A DNA stretch of 59,268 nt from Mesorhizobium escarrei (GTDB lineage: Bacteria; Pseudomonadota; Alphaproteobacteria; Rhizobiales; Rhizobiaceae): assembly GCF_935825525.1 (NCBI RefSeq), contig NZ_CAKXZT010000146.1:1-59268 (forward strand). The letters run 5' to 3'. Below the pieces are notes generated by a model. It was not told where the DNA came from and made no database searches. It saw nothing but the letters and a program-made list of their open reading frames with translations. The position numbers and the translations under genes are program-made. Below are positions 1 to 7,884 of the stretch, one piece after another; position 1 is the first letter of the stretch; each line of letters opens with the position of its first letter.

Positions 1-609
1 GTTGACCCGGTGTCAGACACCCCATCCACCCCATCCACGGCCGCGCCGTCTGGGGAAGTTGACCCAATCGATGTGTCAGACACCCCACCCACCCCATCCG
101 AGCCCGAGACTAAGCCTGTGTCTGGCAATGCGTCCGGACCTGGTCAGGCTCCCATCGGCCAACCCGACTACGGCTCTTACGAGGAGATCGACGGCGATGG
201 TGCCGCAAACAGGATCGTCGGAACCTCGGCTGCCGAGTTGATCGATGGCCAGTCCGGTAGGGATACGCTCTTTGGTGGGGATGGCAACGATATCCTTGAG
301 GGCGGCAATGGGCGTGACCGATTGACGGGGGGGGGCGGCAACGACTTCCATGAAGGCGGCAGCGGTGCCGATGTCTTTGTATTCCATGAAGCCAACTGGG
401 GTACGGATGTGATACTGGACTGGCAGGCTGGGATCGATAGACTCGATCTGCGCGAGACTGGTCTGGAATTTGACGACCTGGAGTTTGTCCCCACCGACAT
501 CGATGGCGATAGCGCCAGGGACGACGTGTTCGCAGTCAGCGACCATGGTAATATCGGCATGCTTGATATTCATGCCGTGGACATTCATAACTCCTCTTTC
601 ATGGTGTGA
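1..609 (+). CDS. RTX (haemolysin-type calcium-binding repeat) protein, 5' end outside window
   Basis: This is the C-terminal part of a secreted calcium-binding RTX protein. The reading frame is open to the window edge; the first GTG (position 10) lies inside a Pro/Thr/Ser-rich repeat (VDP...SDTPSTPS, then VDPIDVSDTPPTPS), so the true start is probably upstream. After the linker, four nonapeptide-type repeats follow (GGDGNDILE, GGNGRDRLT, GGGGNDFHE, GGSGADVFV), which normally bind Ca2+ in a parallel beta-roll. The tail (DVILDWQAGIDRLDL and onward) resembles the C-terminal secretion region of type I substrates. A run of nine G residues (327-335) encodes part of the third repeat. It could be a substrate of the PrsD/PrsE-type exporter at 26.9-30.0 kb; that link is inference. 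Enzymatic function cannot be judged because the N-terminal part is missing. Confidence 0.8.
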   Translation, partial: VDPVSDTPSTPSTAAPSGEVDPIDVSDTPPTPSEPETKPVSGNASGPGQAPIGQPDYGSYEEIDGDGAANRIVGTSAAELIDGQSGRDTLFGGDGNDILEGGNGRDRLTGGGGNDFHEGGSGADVFVFHEANWGTDVILDWQAGIDRLDLRETGLEFDDLEFVPTDIDGDSARDDVFAVSDHGNIGMLDIHAVDIHNSSFMV

Positions 610-616
610 CAGATTG

Positions 617-646
617 GCCAGCGCGGACTCCGTTCGCGCTGGCTTT
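617..646 (+). terminator. Rho-independent terminator after the RTX gene
   Basis: A perfect 9-bp inverted repeat (GCCAGCGCG at 617-625, CGCGCTGGC at 635-643) encloses a 9-base loop, is followed by TTTCCTT and begins 8 bases after the RTX stop codon. Confidence 0.7.
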
Positions 647-674
647 CCTTGTCCAATGTAGGACGACACTGCAA

Positions 675-709
675 GCGTCCGGTGAGTCCTACCGGGCCTC
701 ACCGGACGC
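675..709. repeat. 12-bp perfect hairpin, possible REP-like element
   Basis: GCGTCCGGTGAG (675-686) and CTCACCGGACGC (698-709) form a perfect 12-bp stem with an 11-base loop and no T tract on either side. It follows the RTX terminator and precedes the insertion-sequence remnant. It could be a dispersed intergenic palindrome; only one copy was noticed here. Confidence 0.45.
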
Positions 710-787
710 ATACGACACTGCTGGCTCATCCTTCGAGTAGCTGGCGGTTTCTCCTGGATAACGACCCAACGTCTAGCTTATGTTATT

Positions 788-1800
788 AGGATATCCGTAG
801 CGATAACCGCTACGCTTTCCGCCGTCGCGGCTTGATCGTATAATTCCATTCAGGATGGAACGCGTCGCCGGTGATGTCGAGGCTCGCCATCTCGGCATCC
901 GAGACCTTGACGCCCTTCTCGTAGGTCCGCGTATCGAGCGCGCACTCGACTTTGAGCCCGGTCTTGGTCGTCGTCGCGCCGATCAGTTCGACCACGGCGA
1001 GGCGGTCCGATCAACGGACGGTCGCGCCAGTTCTGCGTGACGTGGCAGAACAGCTGGTGCTCTATTCTGTTCCATTTCGACGTGCCCGGCGGATAGTGAT
1101 GGACGCGGAGCGTGAGCCCGCTCTCGTCGGCGAGCGTCTGGAGCTCGCGCTTCCACAGCCGCACGCGCACCCTGTTCGATCCGCAGCAGTCGGCCGTGAT
1201 CGCAACTCGTGGGCACTCGGATAGCGCCCACGCCCCATGCGCTCGCGCCACGTGCGGATCGATTGGACTGCAAGCTCCGCCGCGTCGGCGGTGACCCCGA
1301 CGCTGACCCAGCCCTCGTTGGCGGCCACGTCGTAGACCCCGTAGGGTGCCACCTTGCCAAGGGTCTTGTCCTCGAAGTCGTGCAGCTTCACGCGCTGCGG
1401 ATCGCGCTGCGGACGATAATCGGTTCCGCCATTCTTGAAGTTGCCGACCAGCTCCTTCTTCTTCGTGTCGACCAGACGACGGGCTGGCCGGCGGCCTGCG
1501 CGGCGACGACTTTCGCGTTGATGCATTCGAACTGCGCGTTGCGGTCGGGATGCTTCGAGCCTTCATCCGCCTTGCGGTTGGACCTTGAGGCCGCGCCCGA
1601 TCGTCGAGCGGGCGAGCCCGGTGATCGCCGAGATCGCCGCCAGCCCGCCCAGGCCCGCCGCGCGCGCCTCGCTCGCGGCGAACACCCGCCGGCCCCGCTC
1701 GTCCCGCTTCGAGCCGTCCGCCGCCCACCGCTGCTCATTTCCGCGCCGGTCGATCATGCCGCCTTGGGTAACGCGCACCGCTATAACAGGGAATCGCATC
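788..1800 (-). mobile_element. ISAzo13-type insertion sequence remnant, copy 1 (broken transposase, about 810-1757)
   Basis: The minus strand encodes pieces of an ISAzo13-family DDE transposase in several frames. The N-terminus begins near 1757 (MIDRRGNEQRW, then a helix-turn-helix ending ARSTIGRGLK), then jumps to KHPDRNAQFE, so the stretch expected between them is deleted. TKKKELVGNFKNGG, PYGVYDVAANEGWVSVGV, PPGTSKWNRIEHQLF and the end GDAFHPEWNYTIKPRRRKA are all present but separated by frameshifts. The outer end at 788 carries GTAGCG/CGCTAC, a small inverted repeat next to the transposase stop. The left-end sequence from 788 is repeated almost exactly at 2738 in copy 2. The element is certainly inactive. 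Confidence 0.85.
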
Positions 1801-1865
1801 TCCCTGAGTCACATCGCCGCAGGCGCGCGCCAGCCGACCCGATTCAGTTATCGTTGCAGATGTCC

Positions 1866-2678
1866 TTAAAGGTTTGCGGCCCTCGCCACAAGCGCTAGGC
1901 TAGTCGCGTTACCGCCCCCCTTTGTCTGCCAAGGCAGGTTGCCGAGCGGGATAAAAGAAAGCCCCGCCGTCTCGCCTTTGATGCGGCTGGCGGCGACGGC
2001 TGGGCCTCCAATCATCGTTCCGTCAGGGGTCAATGGTTTGCAGTCAGGGTAGAAGTCGTGGAGCAGAATTAGACCGCCCGGGTTCAACATCTGAAGGGCA
2101 GCGCTTATCTCGCAATAGACCGCCAGCGCGGAATGGTCGCCGTCAAGAAAGATAAGATCGTATCGCTCCGGACCTTTGAGCATTTCGGCGGCTGACAGCA
2201 CAACGAATTTGGCAGACAGACCAAGGCGGTTGATAAGGTCGCTGGGGGGCGCTGATACACCATAGGCTTTCCATGCGCCCAGAGCCCCGTTGACATCGGT
2301 AATATCTGCCGTCGTCAGCTTCCCGCCAAACCTGCGCGCTGCAGCTGCGATATAGAGTGTCGAGGCCCCAACGTGCGTTCCGATTTCGAGAATGTTATGC
2401 GGTTTGAAACGAGCGATTAGATGATACAGCGCGCGGCGGTCGCCGGGGTTCACTCCGCCGGATATCTCGCCTGCACCGTAAGCCTCGGAAATCCTAGCGT
2501 GATCCTCGGCAAAGTCAGAAGCTATCCTCGAGTCATTCATCATAGCGGGAATGTCGATCTCGGATCGCGATCGCAAGTTGAGATTTGGGAACGGAAGCGG
2601 GGGCTGCACGCGAAGGTTACGCGCATTTACATAGTCGCGGACAACTTGCGGGACAAGCTCCTTGATGGCTGCCAACAT
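1866..2678 (-). CDS. Class I SAM-dependent methyltransferase (Methyltransf_24 type)
   Basis: This is a predicted 270-residue S-adenosylmethionine-dependent methyltransferase. The nucleotide-binding motif I reads ILEIGTHVGASTLYIA, the acidic post-I region follows (TTADITDVNG), and LIFLDGDHSALAVYCEI plus LNPGGLILLHDFYPD match the Methyltransf_24/cephalosporin-hydroxylase-like fold. Such enzymes in polysaccharide loci usually methylate sugars or non-sugar decorations; the substrate is unknown. An in-frame ATG lies at 2726, but ATG 2678 (MLAAIKELV) has a good AGGAG eight bases upstream and is preferred. The gene is isolated between two same-orientation ISAzo13 remnants, which suggests it was brought in or stranded by the element. 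Confidence 0.8.
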   Translation of the reverse strand: MLAAIKELVPQVVRDYVNARNLRVQPPLPFPNLNLRSRSEIDIPAMMNDSRIASDFAEDHARISEAYGAGEISGGVNPGDRRALYHLIARFKPHNILEIGTHVGASTLYIAAAARRFGGKLTTADITDVNGALGAWKAYGVSAPPSDLINRLGLSAKFVVLSAAEMLKGPERYDLIFLDGDHSALAVYCEISAALQMLNPGGLILLHDFYPDCKPLTPDGTMIGGPAVAASRIKGETAGLSFIPLGNLPWQTKGGGNATSLALVARAANL

Positions 2679-2737
2679 GATCGTCACTCCTGTTGAATGG
2701 CGGACTTCGTGTCCATCACCGAACACTGGTCGCAGTT

Positions 2738-3510
2738 AGGATATCCGTAGCGATAACCGCTACGCTTTCGGCCGTCGCGGCTTGATCGTATAATTCCATT
2801 CAGGATGGAACGCGTCGCCGGTGATGTCGAGGCTCGCCATCTCGGCATCCGAGACCTTGACGCCCTTCTCGTAGGTCCGCGTATCGAGCGCGCACTCGAC
2901 TTTGAGCCCGGTCTTGGTCGTCGTCGCGCCGATCAGTTCGACCACGGCGAGGCGGTCGATCAACGGACGGCCGCGCCAGTTCTGCGTGACGTGGCAGAAC
3001 AGCTGGTGCTCTATTCTGTTCCATTTCGACGTGCCCGGCGGATAATGATGGACGCGGAGCGTGAGCCCGCTCTCGTCGGCGAGCGTCTGGAGATCGCGCT
3101 TCCACAGCCGCACGCGCACCCTGTTCGATCCGCCGCAGTCGGCCGTGATCGTCAACTCGTGGGCACTCGGATAGCGCCCACGCCCCATGCGCTCGCGCCA
3201 CGTGCGGATCGATTGGACTGCAAACTCCGCCGTGTTGGCGGTGACCCCGACGCTGACCCAGCCCTCGTTGGCGGCCACGTCGTAGACCCCGTAGGGTGGC
3301 ATCCCGAACGCAACGCGCAGTTCGAATACATCAACGCGAAAGTCGTCGCCGCGCAGGCCGCCGGCCAGCCCGTCGTCTCGGTCGACACGAAGAAGAAGGA
3401 GCTGGTCGGCAACTTCAAGAATCGCGGAACCGATTATCGCGTCCGAAGCGCGATCCGCAGCGCGTGAAGGTGCACGACTTCGAGGACAAGACCCTTGGCA
3501 AGGTGGCATG
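2738..3510 (-). mobile_element. ISAzo13-type insertion sequence remnant, copy 2, with an internal inverted segment
   Basis: The minus strand from about 3300 down to 2760 reads an uninterrupted C-terminal half of the transposase, from PPYGVYDVAANEGWVSVGV through PPGTSKWNRIEHQLF to GDAFHPEWNYTIKPRRPKA. From about 3297 to 3508 the sequence is instead the reverse complement of copy 1 positions about 1345-1553: on the plus strand it reads HPERNAQFEYINAKVV, then SVDTKKKELVGNFKN. Both junctions of the inverted block carry GGTGGCAT. The transposase N-terminus is absent, and a high-GC glycosyltransferase gene ends just beyond at 3527. The element is inactive. Confidence 0.85.
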
Positions 3511-3526
3511 CGTGGGAGCGCGGCGC

Positions 3527-4732
3527 TCATGCTGGCTGCCCGATGGCCGACAGCAGCTTGCCCGCTTCGACCGACACATCGAACTCGCGCTCGACGGTGC
3601 GGCGAGCCATGACCGCCATCTCGCGCGCCGAGGCCGGGTCGGCGATCAGGCGCTCGATGCACTGGGCCAGTTCCTTCGCATCGCCCGGTTCGGCCAGCAG
3701 GCCGGAGGAGCCGTGTTCGACCAGTTCGGGGATGCCCGACACCCGGGTGGACACCACCGGCAGGCCCACGGCCATCGCTTCCATCAGGGCCACCGGAATG
3801 CCGTCGCGGGCGCCGCGCGCGGTGACGACCGACGGCAGCGCGAACACCCCCGCGCGGGCGAGGTAAGCCATGACCTCCTCCTGCTTGAGGGCGCCGAGCA
3901 GGGTCACCCGGTCCGACAGGCCGGCCGCATCGATGCGCGACTGCAGCGCGAGGCGCAGCGGCCCTTCGCCGATCACATCGCATTGGAACGGGACCTTGCG
4001 GCGAGCGAGGAGTTCGCAGGCGTCGACGAGGTGGCGGAAGCCCTTGATCTCGTGGAGCCGTCCCACCGCCAGGATCAGCCCCGGCTGGCGCCCGGCGGGT
4101 GCGAACTTGAAATCGGCCAGTCGCACGCCGCAATGGACGATGCGCATGCACTGCAACGCGAGGGGCGACACCTTGTCGGCGAGGTAGCGGCGGTTGAACT
4201 CGGAGATGGTCACGCCGAACGCGGCCGTGCGCATCTTGTCGGCCAGCAGGTGGTCTTCGAGGAAGATGTCGTGGGCGTGCGCTGTGAAGCTGTACGGCTT
4301 GCCGAGCCGGCGCGACGCGAGCATGGCCGAGGTGGACGGGTACGTGGCCCAGTGCGCGTGCAGGTGGTCGGGCGCGAGGCCCCGCAGCGTTGGCAGCAAC
4401 GCCAGCGTGCGCCACCACACCACCAGCGTCTTCCCCAGCGCCATGGGGTGCCGCCACAGGCCGCGCACCATGCCGGCCAGCGCGGAGAGCTCGCGCCACG
4501 GATGCCGCAGGCAGGCGCCGAGTGCCTGCGCCACGGCACGCACGCCGCGCAACGGGTACACGACCCGGTCGAGCAGCGCCGCCGCGTCGGACTGCACCAT
4601 CTTTTCCACCGGGTGTTTCAGCGACACGATGTGGACGTCCACGCCTAGCCGGATCAGTTCGTCGATCTCGCGGACGATGAAAGTTTCCGACCAGCAGGGA
4701 AACAGCGACGTGAAGTAGAGGACTTTTATCAT
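3527..4732 (-). CDS. Glycosyltransferase family 4 (GT-B fold)
   Basis: This is a 401-residue GT-B retaining glycosyltransferase that would add a sugar to a lipid-linked polysaccharide intermediate on the cytoplasmic face. It starts MIKVLYFTSLFPCWSETFI, typical of colanic-acid WcaL-like enzymes. The donor-binding half shows LILAVGRLHEIKGFRHLVDA and, near the C-terminus, VALMEAMAVGLPVVSTRVSGIPELVEHG, the EX7E-type region of GT4. An upstream GTG (4750) is possible, but ATG 4732 gives the family N-terminus; no clear ribosome-binding site precedes either. The gene is much richer in G+C than the epimerase beside it, which suggests a separate origin. The start of the ISAzo13 copy 2 scar lies 17 bases after its stop. 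Confidence 0.85.
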   Translation of the reverse strand: MIKVLYFTSLFPCWSETFIVREIDELIRLGVDVHIVSLKHPVEKMVQSDAAALLDRVVYPLRGVRAVAQALGACLRHPWRELSALAGMVRGLWRHPMALGKTLVVWWRTLALLPTLRGLAPDHLHAHWATYPSTSAMLASRRLGKPYSFTAHAHDIFLEDHLLADKMRTAAFGVTISEFNRRYLADKVSPLALQCMRIVHCGVRLADFKFAPAGRQPGLILAVGRLHEIKGFRHLVDACELLARRKVPFQCDVIGEGPLRLALQSRIDAAGLSDRVTLLGALKQEEVMAYLARAGVFALPSVVTARGARDGIPVALMEAMAVGLPVVSTRVSGIPELVEHGSSGLLAEPGDAKELAQCIERLIADPASAREMAVMARRTVEREFDVSVEAGKLLSAIGQPA

Positions 4733-4825
4733 GGGGCGGGCCGGGCCCACGGCTGGCGTTGGGGGCGTGTCAAGTCGCCCAGTTTCTGACCCAGCATATT
4801 CAATCCTTATACGCCGTTGATTTTT

Positions 4826-5851
4826 CTACTGAACGCCGAAATATTCGAGGTACCAATCGACAAATTTTTTAACTCCAAGCGTCACAGGTGTGTCAGGCTT
4901 GTAGCCAACTGCGTGAACAAGGCCCGAGACGTCGGCATAGGTGTCTGGCACGTCGCCAGGCTGCAACGGCAGCAGTTCTATAGCCGCATTCCTGCCAAGC
5001 GCCTCCTCCAGGGCCTCCACATATGCCGTTAGCTTTACGCGATTGTTGTTGCCTATGTTGAAGATGCGCCAGGGTGCACTGCTGGTTGCAGGGTCCGGAT
5101 CAGCTGAGTTCCAGTCCGCATTCGGAGCTGCAGGCTGGTCGCTTGCACGAATAACGCCCTCAGCAATGTCTTCGACGTAGGTGAAGTCGCGTGTATGATT
5201 GCCGTTGTTGAACAATTTGATGGGCTCCCCGGCAAGGATACTTTTGGTGAACAGGAAAAGCGCCATGTCCGGGCGGCTCCAAGGACCATAGACGGTGAAG
5301 AAGCGAAGGCCGGTGGTGGGCAAGCCGAACAGGTGACTGTAGCTGTGTGCCATCAGCTCGTTCGCACGCTTTGTCGCCGCGTAGAACTGCAGCGGATGGT
5401 CGGCAGGGCGATGCTCGGAAAAAGGCATGTTGGTATTCGCCCCATAAACGCTTGAGGTGCTTGCATATGTCAGATGAGCCACACGACTGGCGCGACACGC
5501 CTCAAGTATGTTGGTGTAGGCGATGATGTTGCTTTCCACGTAGGCATGTGGGTTCTCCAGGCTGTAGCGAATCCCAGCCTGGGCAGCGAGATGGATCACG
5601 CGATCAAATGCATGAGCAGCAAAGCAGGCATCCACCACGCCCTTTTCAGCCAGATTGCCGCGGATGAAATGAAAGCCAGAATTGGTTCTGCGGTTCGCTT
5701 CGTCCAGCAGCCGCAATCTCGCTTCCTTGATTTCAGGGTCGTAGTAGCTGTTGACGCTGTCTATTCCGACCACCTCATCACCGCGCTCCAGCAAACGCTT
5801 CGATACGTGATAGCCAATAAACCCAGCGGCGCCGGTCACCAGAACTTTCAT
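4826..5851 (-). CDS. NAD-dependent epimerase, UDP-glucuronate 4-epimerase type
   Basis: This is a 341-residue extended short-chain dehydrogenase. The Rossmann motif is VTGAAGFIGYHV, followed by VGIDSVNSYYDPEIKEARL, the hallmark stretch of UDP-glucuronate 4-epimerases. ASTSSVYG and the catalytic Tyr-x3-Lys (YAATK) are present. It would interconvert UDP-GlcA and UDP-GalA, or the N-acetylated uronates made by the neighbouring TviB-like enzyme. Its ATG overlaps the dehydrogenase stop (ATGA at 5849-5852), so the two are translationally coupled and probably act in sequence to supply a uronic acid building block. Exact sugar specificity cannot be read from the sequence. Confidence 0.87.
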   Translation of the reverse strand: MKVLVTGAAGFIGYHVSKRLLERGDEVVGIDSVNSYYDPEIKEARLRLLDEANRRTNSGFHFIRGNLAEKGVVDACFAAHAFDRVIHLAAQAGIRYSLENPHAYVESNIIAYTNILEACRASRVAHLTYASTSSVYGANTNMPFSEHRPADHPLQFYAATKRANELMAHSYSHLFGLPTTGLRFFTVYGPWSRPDMALFLFTKSILAGEPIKLFNNGNHTRDFTYVEDIAEGVIRASDQPAAPNADWNSADPDPATSSAPWRIFNIGNNNRVKLTAYVEALEEALGRNAAIELLPLQPGDVPDTYADVSGLVHAVGYKPDTPVTLGVKKFVDWYLEYFGVQ

Positions 5852-7125
5852 CAGAAGCGTCCATCCGTGATTTCTTTGGGAAACAAGCCCTTGATGTCGT
5901 AAATGACACCCGGGGTCTTGCGAAGCGCTTGTAGACCGGCAGCCCCCAGCGCGTGAAATTGCCTGTGTCCCACCGCCACAATCACGCCGTCATAAGCCTC
6001 CGTGGGATTGTCCTTCACACTGAGCACGCCGAGTTCTCGAGCACATTCCTGCTGATCGACCCAAGGGTCCCAGAGGTCAACCTGGGCGTTATATTCCTTC
6101 AACTGTACAACAAGGTCGGCGACCTTGGAATTTCGCAAATCCGGGCAGTTTTCCTTGAAGGCTGCGCCCATGACAAGAACTCGGCTGCCAACGACCGGTA
6201 TTCCTTTGCGCATCATCAAGCGAACTGTCTGGTCCGCTGCATGTTTTCCCATGCCGTCGTTGATTCGACGGCCAGCGAGTATGACTTCTGGATGGTAACC
6301 GAGTTCTTGCGCCTTATGGGTGAGATAGTAGGGATCTACGCCAATACAGTGCCCGCCGACGAGGCCGGGTGTGAACCGCAAAAAGTTCCACTTCGTGCCG
6401 GCGGCTCGCAGGACCTCTGACGTGTCTATGCCAAGCTTGCCGAAGATCAGCGAGAGCTCGTTCATCAGAGCAATGTTGAGATCTCTTTGTGTGTTCTCGA
6501 TCACCTTCGCCGCCTCTGCAACAGCAATGCTGCTCGTCTGATGCGTGCCCGCAGGTACAATCGACGCATATAACGCATCAATGGCGTTGGCGGCCTCTGG
6601 GGTTGATCCGCTGGTGACCTTCACAATTGTCTGCAGCCGATGCTCGTGGTCGCCCGGATTGATGCGCTCGGGGCTATATCCCAAAAAGAAGTCTACATTG
6701 TAGCGCAGGCCAGAGTGTTTCTCGATAAGCGGTGCACACACCTCTTCGGTACAACCAGGATAAACAGTCGACTCAAAGATGACGACTGCCCCACGAGAGA
6801 TGACCTCGCCAACCGTCGTAGATGCACTAACCAACGGTCTGAGATCCGGGCGGTTGGCTCTGTCGATCGGCGTGGGAACTGTTACAATGAAAATTCCGCA
6901 GTCGCGCAGGTCATCTTTGTTCGTCGTAAATTTAAGCCGCGACGCCAACCTGATTTCTTCACGACTAGCTTCAAGCGTATGGTCTTCTCCACGCCTGAGG
7001 GAATCTACCCTCGCCTGGCTAATATCGAATCCGACCACATCCCTCGTCGCAGCAAAGGCTATTGCCAACGGCAGTCCAACGTAACCTAGTCCGATGATGG
7101 CAATTTTCCTGGACTCTAAGTTCAT
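5851..7125 (-). CDS. tviB: UDP-N-acetylglucosamine 6-dehydrogenase, TviB/WbpO family
   Basis: This is a 424-residue nucleotide-sugar dehydrogenase. IGLGYVGLPLAIAF is the NAD-binding loop; PTPIDRANRPDL, FESTVYPGCTEEV and GYSPERINPGD are characteristic of the TviB/WbpO group rather than UDP-glucose dehydrogenases. The catalytic cysteine lies in GGHCIGVDPYYLTHKAQELGYHPE, and the C-terminal UDP-binding domain contains GAAFKENCPDLRNSK. The family performs a four-electron oxidation at C6 of UDP-GlcNAc or UDP-GalNAc using two NAD+. With the overlapping epimerase it would supply a 2-acetamido uronic acid for the polysaccharide. It lies 55 bases downstream of a methyltransferase gene, apparently in one long minus-strand operon starting at 14341. 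Confidence 0.88.
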   Translation of the reverse strand: MNLESRKIAIIGLGYVGLPLAIAFAATRDVVGFDISQARVDSLRRGEDHTLEASREEIRLASRLKFTTNKDDLRDCGIFIVTVPTPIDRANRPDLRPLVSASTTVGEVISRGAVVIFESTVYPGCTEEVCAPLIEKHSGLRYNVDFFLGYSPERINPGDHEHRLQTIVKVTSGSTPEAANAIDALYASIVPAGTHQTSSIAVAEAAKVIENTQRDLNIALMNELSLIFGKLGIDTSEVLRAAGTKWNFLRFTPGLVGGHCIGVDPYYLTHKAQELGYHPEVILAGRRINDGMGKHAADQTVRLMMRKGIPVVGSRVLVMGAAFKENCPDLRNSKVADLVVQLKEYNAQVDLWDPWVDQQECARELGVLSVKDNPTEAYDGVIVAVGHRQFHALGAAGLQALRKTPGVIYDIKGLFPKEITDGRF

Positions 7126-7179
7126 TCTGTCTCCTGCCTACGTTTGTGGAACCGGTAATTACATGCGCGATCCAACTGG

Positions 7180-7884
7180 CTAGGAATCGGACGCACCTGG
7201 GGTTGCAGTTATCAGTCCAAAATAATGAGATCGCAGGAACGGAATGCCAGCCAGGAGCGGATAGATGATGGGTGCCGTACGACCCAGGCCATTAGCCAAA
7301 GGAGGAAGCAGGGAAATCGACTTGAGTTGTATGACAGTACCTGGAAACAGACGGCTAATTCGCCTTCTGGTCATTGCTCGAACCGAGCGATTCCTGGGAC
7401 TTGGATAACGGAGATCGTACCACAAGATTGCTCCCGATTTCTTGAGCACTCGGAGCATCTCGGACGCGATGTTTTCTGCCATTTTGCTGTCGGTCACTGA
7501 CGAGAAAATGATGAAAGCGATTACTATGTCAAAAGCATTATCTGGGAAGCTCAGGTGCTCGGCATTTGACTGAATCAAGTTGAAGGTCGGATAGCGTTTG
7601 CGTGCGATTTCAATGTGAGCGGCCAGGAGATCCACCCCGAAAAGATTCTCGGGCTGCACGCCACGATCATTGAACCAGCCGAGTTGGTTGCCGTAGCCGC
7701 ATCCAACGTCCAGAATCCGGCATTGGCTGAGAGGAGGCCCGGACCAAACGTTGATCAAGGTTTCGATTGCATCGCTCCGCTCCTTGGCGCACTGCTGACG
7801 GCCGGGGCTATCGTGCCTCCATCGTCCGGCCCGCAGGTATGCGATATAGGTTTCTTGAAGCCGTTTAACTTCATCGCCGGTCAC
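7180..7884 (-). CDS. SAM-dependent methyltransferase (Methyltransf_11 type)
   Basis: This predicted 234-residue class I methyltransferase shows motif I CRILDVGCGYGNQLGWF, the acidic loop FGVDLLAAHIEIAR and NAFDIVIAFIIFSSVTD. The start is GTG 7884: it overlaps the upstream gene's stop as GTGA and is preceded by AGGAGA. A longer frame to 7971 would run deep inside the upstream gene and is unlikely. The C-terminal part (PPLANGLGRTAPIIYPLLAGIPFLRSHYFGLI, hydrophobic) resembles polysaccharide-cluster methyltransferases that sit at the membrane. The substrate, presumably a sugar or terminal group of the chain, is unknown. Confidence 0.8.
   Translation of the reverse strand: MTGDEVKRLQETYIAYLRAGRWRHDSPGRQQCAKERSDAIETLINVWSGPPLSQCRILDVGCGYGNQLGWFNDRGVQPENLFGVDLLAAHIEIARKRYPTFNLIQSNAEHLSFPDNAFDIVIAFIIFSSVTDSKMAENIASEMLRVLKKSGAILWYDLRYPSPRNRSVRAMTRRRISRLFPGTVIQLKSISLLPPLANGLGRTAPIIYPLLAGIPFLRSHYFGLITATPGASDS

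Noticed and set aside
1209..1898. Plus-strand open frame of 229 codons across the first IS remnant
   Set aside because: It is antisense to the transposase fragments, Ala/Arg/Pro-rich and without motifs.
3296..4648. Plus-strand open frame of 450 codons
   Set aside because: Its first part is the inverted IS block in a wrong frame and the rest is antisense to the glycosyltransferase at 3527-4732.
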